Below are positions 6,795-14,448 of a DNA stretch of 64,000 bases, piece after piece. The notes under the pieces are model-generated. The model had not been told where the DNA came from, made no database searches, and was given only the letters and a program-made list of their open reading frames with translations. The stretch lies in the NCBI GenBank assembly GCA_036742455.1, contig DAINQU010000002.1, positions 124,001-188,000 on the forward strand, read 5' to 3'. Positions within the stretch are counted from its first letter, which is position 1. Every line of letters begins with the position of its first letter. Position numbers and translations under genes: made by a program. The DNA comes from CAIKZZ01 sp036742455. GTDB lineage: Bacteria; Pseudomonadota; Gammaproteobacteria; Steroidobacterales; Steroidobacteraceae.

Positions 6795-9458
6795 TTAGAA
6801 CTTGTAGCCAAACTTGACGCCAAGGACACGCGGACGCAGGGGCACTTCCGCCTTGATGAACTGACCCGAGGTCGTGAACGTGCTCGCGTTCGAATCCGAC
6901 AGGTTGGTTCCGTACAGGGTGGCGGTCCACGCATCCTTCGACACGCCGATCGAGGCGTCGTAGGTGTTGTAGCCCGGCATCGTGTAACGCAGCCAAGTCG
7001 TGTACGGAATCAGCACGTTGTCGCCCGACGGGAAGCTCGACGGCGTGTTGTACTGGTCGCCGATGTGGTTCATGCCGACCAACGCAAACGCCTTGTAGTC
7101 ACCCGCCTGCCAGTCGTAACGGGCATGCAAGTTGTACTGCAGCTTCGGCGAGAACGCCGGCGTGTCGCCCACGGCACCCAGCGGGTTCGTGAGAGCCACG
7201 TTTTCGCTGCCCGAGCGAACCTGACTGATGCACGCACCGGCCGCAATCGGGTTACCCGGCGTGTAGCCGGTGACACCGGCCGAGCGGATGCACGGCGAGG
7301 TCAGCTGCGACGCGCTGTTGTCCGACAGCGATGCCATCAGGGTGAGACCGTCGGTCACCTTGGCGGTCACCTGCAGCTCGAAGCCCTTGACGCGATAGGT
7401 CGGGCCGTTTACGCCGAAGGTCGTGTTGCCGTACGCGGTCGGGTTGTAGATCAGCGTCTGGACGTCCTTCCAGTCCATCTGATACAGCGAACCGTTGACC
7501 TGCACGCGGCGGTTCAAGAACTCGGTCTTGAAGCCGACTTCGGTGTTGGTCAGCGAGTCAGGCGCGTACGAGAGCGGCTTGACGAACTGCTTCACGATCG
7601 TGTCGCCGGCGCCAGCGGTCACGCCGTTGGCCAGCGGTACGCCGTTCGCATCGACCCACAACTTGGTCACACCCTTGGTGGTGCGGTTGAACGCGCCCGG
7701 GCGGTAGCCCTGCGAGTACGTCGCATACACCATCGCATCCGACGTGATGTGCCAGGTCAAGTTCGCGCGGCTCTTGAAGCCCGAGAACGTGCCGTGGTGA
7801 TCGTCGTAGTTGATCGGCGTCGCGAGGCACTGACCGTTCGGGACGTCCACACAGCTGCCGCCGGTGCCGTACTGCGAACCGACTTCCTGCTCCACGTACT
7901 TGTAGTAGCGGGTGCCGACGGTCGCGGTCAGGGTCTTCGGAATCAGGTCGTAGTCGACCGACGTGAAGAACGCCGTCTGCTTGTAGCCACGCGCCAGATC
8001 TTCACCGAAGTTGACGCCCGCGTTACGGGTGTTCGGGTTGATCGCGGCGTTGACCGGGGTCACGTTGCCCAAGCACAGCGGGATGGTGCCGGCATTGACG
8101 GCCGCCAGGTTCGCCGTCGAGCAGTCCGGAATCGACTTCTGGTAGAAGTCCATCGAGTCTTTGATCTCGAAGTCTTCCCAGAACGCGCCGAACAGAGCGC
8201 GAGCGCGCAGGTCGTCGGGCGTCGAGACACGGATTTCGTGGCTCTGATGGGTGTTCTCGATCTTGTCCTTCCAGCCCATGACCGGGCTGTAGCACACGGC
8301 CGGGCCGCTGCCGCCGAAGTTCGAGCCGCCGCCGCCGACGCAGGAGTAGTAGAACCCACCCGGGGTGCGGGTGTAGTTCGTGTAGTCCATGCTCTGCTCG
8401 ATGTTACGCGAGAGGTAGGAGCCGGTGTACACGGTCTTCAGCGCGCCGATCTTGCCGTTTACGGTCCACGACGTCAGCGACGCGCGATCCTTGTTGTAAG
8501 CCGGGAAGAACGAGGTTTCCTGCAAGGGGCCGAGGTTCTGGAAGTCGACACCGATCGGGTACTGCACGCTCATGCCTTCGGCGTCCATGTTCTGGTACGT
8601 CTGGCTGACGAGCACATCCCAATCGTCGTTCACCTGGTACAGCGCCGACACGCGAGCGCCGTTGTAGGTGACCGGGTTCTGCGCGTTCTTGGCGATCGCG
8701 TAGTTGTTGTAGGTGTCGAGGTGCGCCGGGTACGACGACGAGTAGGCGCTCGGGCCGGTGTCGTGCGCCGCGCTGCGCGTGAAGGTCGACGGAACGTTGT
8801 CGATGTAGCCGCCGCGGCGGTCGTTGTAGACCGTGGCACGAATCGCCAACTTGTCGTCGATCAACGGCAGGTTGATCGTCGCATTGACGGCCGTGTTCGG
8901 GTCGCCGTGCGCGGTCACGCCGTAGCTGGCTTCGAAGTTGCCTTCGGTCTTGTTCAGCTTCGGCTTGTTCGTGATGTAGCGGATCGCGCCGGCTTCGGCG
9001 CCACCGCCGAACAGCGTGCCCTGCGGGCCCTCGAGCACTTCAACGCGCTCCATGTCGACCATGTAGATGTCCAGGTTGCGCGCCGGGAAGGTCAGCGACT
9101 GGTCATCGAGGTAGGTGGCGACGTTCGGGAACGGCGCGATCGAGGCGGAGGACTGGCCGCCGGCGAAGCCGGCCGACAGGCCGCGCATGAAGATGTTGCC
9201 TTGGCCCGGGCCGTTGGTGCCGAACGTCACGTTCGGGAGCATCTTGATGACGTCGTCAAACGTCGAGATGTTCATCTTCGAGAGCGAGTCGCTGCCGATG
9301 GCCTGGATCGTGATAGGCACGTCCTGAATCGACTCATTACGACGCTGCGCGGTGACGACGATCTCTTCGATGCCACCCGAGTCGGCGGCGACGGCGGTGC
9401 CGGCGCTGGCGCTCAGTGCCGCGAGGACGGCGTAGGCGATCTTGTGATTTGCTTTCAA
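6795..9458 (-). CDS. TonB-dependent receptor
   Basis: 887-residue outer-membrane gated channel. It has a Sec signal (KIAYAVLAALSASAGTAVAAD), a TonB box (EEIVVTAQRR, about residues 31-40), a plug domain with DVPITIQAIGSDSL, GNIFMRGLS and VEVLEGPQGTLFGGGAEAGAIRYI, and a long beta-barrel ending in LGVKFGYKF with the terminal aromatic residue. The start codon is TTG: an AAGGGAG Shine-Dalgarno lies 7 bases upstream and no better in-frame ATG exists. It closely resembles the receptor at 59326-61896, sharing GGYIDNVPSTFTRS / GGYINNVPSTFTRS and YGVTAHGDPNTA / YGTTAHGDPNTA, so the two are paralogues. The iron-receptor-like group often imports plant or aromatic compounds rather than iron; cargo unknown. 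Confidence 0.92.
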   Translation of the reverse strand: MKANHKIAYAVLAALSASAGTAVAADSGGIEEIVVTAQRRNESIQDVPITIQAIGSDSLSKMNISTFDDVIKMLPNVTFGTNGPGQGNIFMRGLSAGFAGGQSSASIAPFPNVATYLDDQSLTFPARNLDIYMVDMERVEVLEGPQGTLFGGGAEAGAIRYITNKPKLNKTEGNFEASYGVTAHGDPNTAVNATINLPLIDDKLAIRATVYNDRRGGYIDNVPSTFTRSAAHDTGPSAYSSSYPAHLDTYNNYAIAKNAQNPVTYNGARVSALYQVNDDWDVLVSQTYQNMDAEGMSVQYPIGVDFQNLGPLQETSFFPAYNKDRASLTSWTVNGKIGALKTVYTGSYLSRNIEQSMDYTNYTRTPGGFYYSCVGGGGSNFGGSGPAVCYSPVMGWKDKIENTHQSHEIRVSTPDDLRARALFGAFWEDFEIKDSMDFYQKSIPDCSTANLAAVNAGTIPLCLGNVTPVNAAINPNTRNAGVNFGEDLARGYKQTAFFTSVDYDLIPKTLTATVGTRYYKYVEQEVGSQYGTGGSCVDVPNGQCLATPINYDDHHGTFSGFKSRANLTWHITSDAMVYATYSQGYRPGAFNRTTKGVTKLWVDANGVPLANGVTAGAGDTIVKQFVKPLSYAPDSLTNTEVGFKTEFLNRRVQVNGSLYQMDWKDVQTLIYNPTAYGNTTFGVNGPTYRVKGFELQVTAKVTDGLTLMASLSDNSASQLTSPCIRSAGVTGYTPGNPIAAGACISQVRSGSENVALTNPLGAVGDTPAFSPKLQYNLHARYDWQAGDYKAFALVGMNHIGDQYNTPSSFPSGDNVLIPYTTWLRYTMPGYNTYDASIGVSKDAWTATLYGTNLSDSNASTFTTSGQFIKAEVPLRPRVLGVKFGYKF

Positions 9459-9907
9459 GAACGTTCTCCCTTAGGGGGTGAGTGTAAAAACGCAACAGAT
9501 CAAGTGCAGGGTCGAGGCGCGTTATGACAGCCACAACAACGCATCGAAGACCGGACGATTAGGCGATATCGCGGGGGAGTGATCTCCCTCTAGATGACCG
9601 CCGAACCCCCCCGGTCGGTACTTTTGTCAAACCAGCAACTGGTATGCCCGAAATAGTGACTGCCGAAGGTTACATTATTTTGACAGTGACAAAATAGTCA
9701 CGTGGGTGAAACACCCTCATGCTGTTAATTTGTACAGGTATTCCATTGGGTGATGTCATCCCTGTTGCGACGCAGCATCTGCGGGCGTGGTAGTCCCACA
9801 ACAAGTCCCCGCAGGCTCGGCCACCGTGTCAGAATCCGGCGCGATGGGACGCGCCGGGATATCCGTCGTCCGCGTCTATATGTATGTGCAGGCATTGAGG
9901 GGGTCAC
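9459..9907. other. Divergent intergenic region with several short palindromes
   Basis: About 450 bases between the divergently read TonB receptor and DUF5690 genes, with no open frame that looks coding. The central part (about 9620-9760) is AT-richer than the genes and holds several short inverted repeats, so promoters for both genes are probably here. I could not pick a convincing -35/-10 pair on either strand. Confidence 0.6.
9686..9716. promoter_or_regulatory. Two adjacent inverted repeats, candidate operator
   Basis: GTGAC-AAAATA-GTCAC (9686-9701) is followed at once by GGGTG-AAA-CACCC (9704-9716). An extra AATAGTGAC half-site lies near 9650-9660. Placement midway between two divergent genes suggests regulator binding, but no regulator gene is adjacent and the arms are short. 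Confidence 0.35.
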
Positions 9908-11200
9908 GTGTCGGGATCACTGCGTCAAAGACTCGAAAACGCCCACCCCGTGGTCTTCACGATCGTGGCGGCGGTAGCAGGCTTCGCCGCCTATTTCGCG
10001 ATGTACGCCTTTCGCAAACCGTTTTCGGTGGCGACCTATAGCCACGTTCCCGGCTGGGATTACGCGCTCGACTACAAAATCGCCCTCGTGCTTGCCCAGG
10101 TCTTGGGCTATGCGATCTCCAAAATGATCGGCATCAAGGTGATTTCGGAGCTGGATCCCAAGTGGCGCCCGTTGGCGATTATCGGGTTGATCGCGGGGGC
10201 TTGGTTGGCGCTGATCCTGTTCGCGCTCATTCCCGCGCCGTGGAACGTCGCGTGTCTTTTCCTGAACGGTCTGCCGCTCGGCATGATTTGGGGACTCGTG
10301 TTTGGCTTCATGGAGGGCCGCCGGACGTCGGAGGTGCTGGGCGCCGTGGTCTGTGCCAGTTTCATCCTGTCCTCGGGCGCGGTGAAGTCGGTTGGTAAGT
10401 GGCTGATCACCGGCTTTGGGGTTCCGGTGACCTGGATGCCGGCCGCTACGGGTGCGGTGTTCATTCCGGTGCTGCTCTTGTCGGTGTGGGTGTTGGCGTC
10501 GATGCCGCCACCGAACGCCGCCGACGAGGCTGCGCGCGTCAAGCGGATGCCGATGGACGCCCGTGCGCGCGCCGCCTTCTTGAAAGAGTACGGTCTTGGC
10601 ATCCTCTTGCTGGTCATCACCTACATTTTCGCGACCGCCTTACGGGACTTCCGCGACAACTTTGCCGCTGAGCTGTGGGTCGCGCTCGGGCGCGGGGACG
10701 GCGTCGCCATCTTTACCGCGAGTGAAGTCCCGGTCGCGGCGTTCGCGTTGTTGGTGCTCGGATTAATCATCGTCGTCAAAGACAATGCCCGCGCACTCAT
10801 GGTGATCCACGGGGTCATCTTCGCCGGGCTCTTCCTCCTCGGCGCATCGACGCTCGCGTTCCGTTTGGGTCTGCTCGGGCCGGTCACCTGGATGATCGTG
10901 TCCGGGGCGGGCCTGTATATGGCCTACACGCCGTTCAATGCGATGCTCTTTGATCGCTTGGTCGCGGTGAGTGGGCGGGTCGCGACGGCTGGCTTTTTGA
11001 TCTACGTCGCCGACACAGCGGGGTATTTCGGTAGCTCCGGGCTCTTGATCTGGCGCAACTTCGGTCTCGTGTCCATGAACTGGCTCGAGGTCTACGTGCA
11101 AAGCGCCTATTGGATCAGTGTTCTCGGGATGCTGTGCGTGGCCGGTGCCGCCGTCTATTTCGCCGGACGGCACCGCCAGTCGATCGCAAAGGGCGCCTAG
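9908..11200 (+). CDS. DUF5690 family multi-pass membrane protein
   Basis: 430 residues with about 11-12 hydrophobic segments. The N-terminal AAYFAMYAFRKPFSVATY motif identifies the DUF5690 family, distantly related to the major facilitator fold, of unknown function. The start is GTG with GAGGGGG a few bases upstream; ATG codons nearby lack a ribosome-binding site. The stop (TAG) shares a palindromic CTAG with the stop of the convergent FabH-like gene. A conserved polar patch (ATALRDFRDNFAAELW, mid-protein) may line a pore, by inference only. No operon partner is evident. Confidence 0.8.
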   Translation: MSGSLRQRLENAHPVVFTIVAAVAGFAAYFAMYAFRKPFSVATYSHVPGWDYALDYKIALVLAQVLGYAISKMIGIKVISELDPKWRPLAIIGLIAGAWLALILFALIPAPWNVACLFLNGLPLGMIWGLVFGFMEGRRTSEVLGAVVCASFILSSGAVKSVGKWLITGFGVPVTWMPAATGAVFIPVLLLSVWVLASMPPPNAADEAARVKRMPMDARARAAFLKEYGLGILLLVITYIFATALRDFRDNFAAELWVALGRGDGVAIFTASEVPVAAFALLVLGLIIVVKDNARALMVIHGVIFAGLFLLGASTLAFRLGLLGPVTWMIVSGAGLYMAYTPFNAMLFDRLVAVSGRVATAGFLIYVADTAGYFGSSGLLIWRNFGLVSMNWLEVYVQSAYWISVLGMLCVAGAAVYFAGRHRQSIAKGA

Positions 11201-12321
11201 CCGCGCTGTTCGGAGAAGCTCGCCTCGGCGAGGCTGCCGGCGGTGTGCGCCCCGCGGGCTTTGATCGCGCGGATCTCATTGACCAATTCGAGCGCCGATT
11301 GCGTACACGGGGGCAAGGCCGCGTCGCTCGTGCCGAGCGGCGTCGTACGGTCGCCCCAGCGCAGCAAGTGCGCCGACAGAGTGAGTCCGCCGCCGAAGGC
11401 AGGCATCAGCACCAGGTCGCCGGCTTGCACGCGACCTTCCTCGACCGCCTCGACCAACGCGACGGGTGCGGTCGCCGAGCTCATGTTTCCGTATTTCTGG
11501 ACGGTGAGAAACACTTTCTCCATCGGCGCGCCCGCGTATTTGGCGACCGACTCGATGATGCGCAGGTTCGCTTGGTGCGGAACCACGAGCGCGACGTCAT
11601 CAATGCTCACCCCGGCACGCTGTAACACCTCGACCGAGGCTTCGCTCATGCCGCGCACGGCTTTCTTGAAGATTTCTTGGCCGTCGAAATCCCAGCGCGT
11701 CTGTCCAAAATCGAGTCCGTGGTTGGCGTACTGGGTACCGATGCCCCGAACGCGGAGTATCTGGCGGGCGTCCGCGTAACACTGCAACTTCTCCTGCAGC
11801 ACGCCGGACTCGACGTCGCTGGCCTCTAAGAACATGGCCGCCGCACCGTCGCCAAAGAGGACGGCCACGTTGCGGTTGTCCCAGTCCATATACCGGGAGA
11901 TCAGTTCCACACCGATGACGAGCGCGTTGCGGACGACGCCGGTCTTGATCATCGCCGTGCCGACCGAGAGCGCATACATAAAGCTGGTGCACGCCGTGTT
12001 GATGTCCATGGCGGCGGCCCGGGTGGCACCGATGCGTTGCTGGACCCCAGAGGCCGTGTTCGGAACCGCTTCGTCGTTGCTGACGCTGCCGTACAAGATG
12101 AGATCAACGTCCGCTCCGGTCTTGCCGGCACAGGCGAGCGCGCGCTCGGCGGCGACGATCGCGAGTTCAACGCCCGGAACGTGCGAGATGCGACGTTCGA
12201 CCATGCCGGTACGCGAGCGGATCCAGTCGTCGTCGGTCGCCAAAAAGGTCGACAAGTCGGCGTTGGTCAGGACGGCCGGCGGCAAGCATTTGCCCCAACC
12301 GGTGATCGCAGCGTAGGTCAC
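11197..12321 (-). CDS. 3-oxoacyl-ACP synthase III (FabH-like)
   Basis: 374 residues starting at GTG with GGGAG eight bases upstream; the frame extends further 5' but that part overlaps the region of the divergent regulator. The thiolase fold carries the full KAS III triad: Cys111 in DINTACTSF, His in VPHQANLRII, and Asn in KYGNMSSATAP. Family members condense an acyl-CoA with malonyl-ACP to start fatty-acid synthesis, or make specialised acyl products. It stands alone rather than with fab genes, so it may serve an accessory lipid or acyl pathway. It is transcribed divergently from tauR, but no functional link to taurine is evident. Confidence 0.88.
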   Translation of the reverse strand: MTYAAITGWGKCLPPAVLTNADLSTFLATDDDWIRSRTGMVERRISHVPGVELAIVAAERALACAGKTGADVDLILYGSVSNDEAVPNTASGVQQRIGATRAAAMDINTACTSFMYALSVGTAMIKTGVVRNALVIGVELISRYMDWDNRNVAVLFGDGAAAMFLEASDVESGVLQEKLQCYADARQILRVRGIGTQYANHGLDFGQTRWDFDGQEIFKKAVRGMSEASVEVLQRAGVSIDDVALVVPHQANLRIIESVAKYAGAPMEKVFLTVQKYGNMSSATAPVALVEAVEEGRVQAGDLVLMPAFGGGLTLSAHLLRWGDRTTPLGTSDAALPPCTQSALELVNEIRAIKARGAHTAGSLAEASFSEQRG

Positions 12322-12451
12322 GGCAGACTCCCTATACACATCGGTGCCCGGATTCTGAACCGAAGCGCGCCGAATGGCACCCCCCGAGACAGGCCCCGGC
12401 GCCGAGGGTGCTAAGATCGCGGCGTTACGCAGGTTTCGGACACCGCATGCC

Positions 12452-13942
12452 ATGAGTCGCCCCGACCGAGCCCCCCTGTGGGCGCAGCTGTTTCGGCTGG
12501 ACCCGGAGGGGCCGCTGACGATTCAGGCCCAACTGCGCGCCCAGATCGTGGCGGCGATCGGCGCCGGAAGGTTGCCGGCCGAGGAGGCCATGCCCTCCAG
12601 TCGCGAGTTGGCGCAGCACTTGGGCATCGCCCGAAACACCGTGGTCGGCGCCTACGCCCAGTTGGCCGACGATGGGTACTTGGAAGCGCGGCAGCGTCGT
12701 GGCTACTTCATCAACCCGCTGGCCCTGACGGCGCGACCGGTGGCCACCGAGCCGGCACCGACCGCCACGGGCGTCGACTGGACGGAGCGGTTTCGTGTCC
12801 GGCCGAGTGGCCAGCGCAACATCTCAAAGGTCGCCGATTGGGAGACCTATGAGTTCCCGTTCATCTACGGCCAGTTTGATCCGAGTCTCTTTCCGCTCGC
12901 CGATTGGCGCGCCTGTTGTCAGGAGGTCCTCGGCAAGGGCGGAGTGCGGACGTGGGCGCAGGATCTGTTTACGCGCGATGATCCGGCCCTCATCGAGGAG
13001 CTGCGCAACAAGGTGCTGCCGTTGCGCGGCGTGTGGGCGGCGGCCGACGAAATCATCGTCACGATCGGCGCGCAGCAGGCGTTGTATCTGCTCGCGGATT
13101 TGTTGGTCGATGCCGAAACCGAGGTGGGTCTTGAGAACCCAGGCTATCCGGATGCGCGCAATATCTTCTCGCTGCGCACCCAGCGCCTCCGGCCCCTGCC
13201 GGTGGACGCGCAAGGATTGAAGATCGGCGCGGCGCTCAAGCACTGCCGGTACGTCTACGTGACGCCGAGCCATCAGGCGCCGACGACGGTCACGATGCCG
13301 GTGGACCGACGGGTGGAGCTGTTGCGCCGTGCAGAGCGCGACGATTTTCTGATTATCGAGGACGATTACGAGACGGAGACCACCTTCTCGGGGCTGCCGA
13401 ATCCGGCGCTGAAGAGTCTGGATCGAGCCGGGCGGGTGATCTATGTCGGGAGCCTCTCGAAATCCTTCGCGCCGGGCATTCGGTTGGGCTACATCGTCGC
13501 GCCTCAACCGCTCATCGAAGAGTTGCGCGCGCTGCGCCGCTTGAACATTCGCCATCCGAGCGCGTTTACCCAGCGCAGCATTGCGCGCTTCGTGGCGTTA
13601 GGCCATTACGACTTGCTGAGCCGGCGACTCGTTGATGCGCACCGGGAGCGAGCCCGGATCCTCTCCGCGGCCGTCGCCGAGTTCGGGTTCCCGGCCGCGC
13701 ACGCGCCGGTCAACGGGGGATCCTCCGTCTGGTTTGAGGGACCGGAGTGGCTCGACGCGCGGGTGCTGGCCGATGCGGCCCGACACGAGGGCATCCTCAT
13801 CGAGCCCGGTGACGTGCACTACATGGACGAGCATCCGCCGCTCAATCGGTTCCGACTGGGCTACACCTCGATCCCACGCAGCCGCATCCGCGAAGGCGTG
13901 CGGCGGCTGTCGCAGGTACTCGCCCGGCTGAATCCGCGCTAA
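12452..13942 (+). CDS. tauR: MocR-type (GntR-aminotransferase fusion) regulator, likely TauR
   Basis: 496 residues. An N-terminal GntR winged helix (PLTIQAQLRAQIVAAI, PSSRELAQHLGIARNTVVGAYAQL, about residues 20-75) is joined to a fold-type I aminotransferase domain with the PLP lysine in GSLSKSFAPG (Lys337). The ATG gives MSRPDRAPLWAQLF; earlier in-frame starts are not typical of the family. MocR regulators sense amino compounds through PLP; the characterised TauR of Rhodobacter capsulatus activates taurine-use genes. Here it directly precedes tauX-tauY-xsc, which supports the TauR name. Possible TauR-type direct repeats follow at 13948-13980. Confidence 0.85.
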   Translation: MSRPDRAPLWAQLFRLDPEGPLTIQAQLRAQIVAAIGAGRLPAEEAMPSSRELAQHLGIARNTVVGAYAQLADDGYLEARQRRGYFINPLALTARPVATEPAPTATGVDWTERFRVRPSGQRNISKVADWETYEFPFIYGQFDPSLFPLADWRACCQEVLGKGGVRTWAQDLFTRDDPALIEELRNKVLPLRGVWAAADEIIVTIGAQQALYLLADLLVDAETEVGLENPGYPDARNIFSLRTQRLRPLPVDAQGLKIGAALKHCRYVYVTPSHQAPTTVTMPVDRRVELLRRAERDDFLIIEDDYETETTFSGLPNPALKSLDRAGRVIYVGSLSKSFAPGIRLGYIVAPQPLIEELRALRRLNIRHPSAFTQRSIARFVALGHYDLLSRRLVDAHRERARILSAAVAEFGFPAAHAPVNGGSSVWFEGPEWLDARVLADAARHEGILIEPGDVHYMDEHPPLNRFRLGYTSIPRSRIREGVRRLSQVLARLNPR

Positions 13943-13947
13943 GACGA

Positions 13948-13980
13948 CTGGACCCATCGCGGCGACGCGGCTGGTTCTAT
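13948..13980 (+). promoter_or_regulatory. Candidate TauR direct repeats upstream of tauX
   Basis: CTGGACCCAT (13948-13957) and CTGGTTCTAT (13971-13980) are imperfect direct repeats with start-to-start spacing of 23 bp, about two helical turns. From memory, R. capsulatus TauR binds two direct repeats beginning CTGGAC; the first copy here matches that hexamer exactly. They lie 72-104 bases upstream of the tauX start. Confidence 0.45.
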
Positions 13981-13997
13981 CGTCGGCGGAGGGGACT

Positions 13998-14022
13998 GCC
14001 TAGGATCAAGCCCATCCTAGGC
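13998..14022. repeat. Perfect 9-bp inverted repeat between tauR and tauX
   Basis: GCCTAGGAT (13998-14006) and ATCCTAGGC (14014-14022) are separated by 7 bases. It could be an operator or a hairpin ending tauR transcription; no T-run follows, so an intrinsic terminator is unlikely. It sits 30 bases before the tauX start. Confidence 0.6.
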
Positions 14023-14051
14023 CGTCGCCTAATTAACGCGGATTCACCAGT

Positions 14052-14444
14052 ATGAGTAACGACCCGGTCTTCCAGTTCGAACTGATCACCCGTTTGTTCG
14101 ACGCCTTCAACCGTCACGATGCCGACGGCGTCGGCGCTTGCATGACCGATGACGTGGTCTTTGAGGCCGCCGTGGGCGCCGAAGTCTACGGCACGCGCAC
14201 CGTCGGCCGTGCCGCCGTGGCGGCCGGATTTGCCAAAACCTTCGCGGACTTGCCCGACGTTCGTTGGGACGAGGTCACGAGCTATCCCGGCGCCGGCGAC
14301 TACGTCACCACCACCTGGGTGATGCGGGCCACGCGCCCGGATGGCATGCGTTTGGAAGTGGAAGGGGTCGACTTGTTCACCCTCCGCGACGGTCTGGTGT
14401 CGGTGAAGCGCGCGTTCCGTAAGGAGCGCCCTCTGCAGAAGTAA
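14052..14444 (+). CDS. tauX: NTF2/SnoaL-like protein, probable taurine dehydrogenase small subunit
   Basis: 130 residues with the cone-shaped NTF2/SnoaL-like pattern: an N-terminal helix (FELITRLFDAFNRHDADGV), then strands with MTDDVVFEAAVG and a C-terminal sheet (TTWVMRATRPDG, VEGVDLFTLRDGLV). In taurine-dissimilating bacteria TauXY is a two-part dehydrogenase that oxidatively deaminates taurine to sulfoacetaldehyde and passes electrons to cytochrome c. TauX is the small partner and TauY the flavoprotein. Order (regulator, small NTF2-like gene, DAO flavoprotein four bases later, xsc) supports this name; the fold alone would not. Confidence 0.7.
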   Translation: MSNDPVFQFELITRLFDAFNRHDADGVGACMTDDVVFEAAVGAEVYGTRTVGRAAVAAGFAKTFADLPDVRWDEVTSYPGAGDYVTTTWVMRATRPDGMRLEVEGVDLFTLRDGLVSVKRAFRKERPLQK

Positions 14445-14448
14445 TCCC

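Noticed and set aside
7065..9527. 820-residue plus-strand open frame opposite the TonB receptor
   Set aside because: Arg/Val/His-rich, no domain, and wholly antisense to a clear receptor gene; long antisense frames are expected at this GC content.
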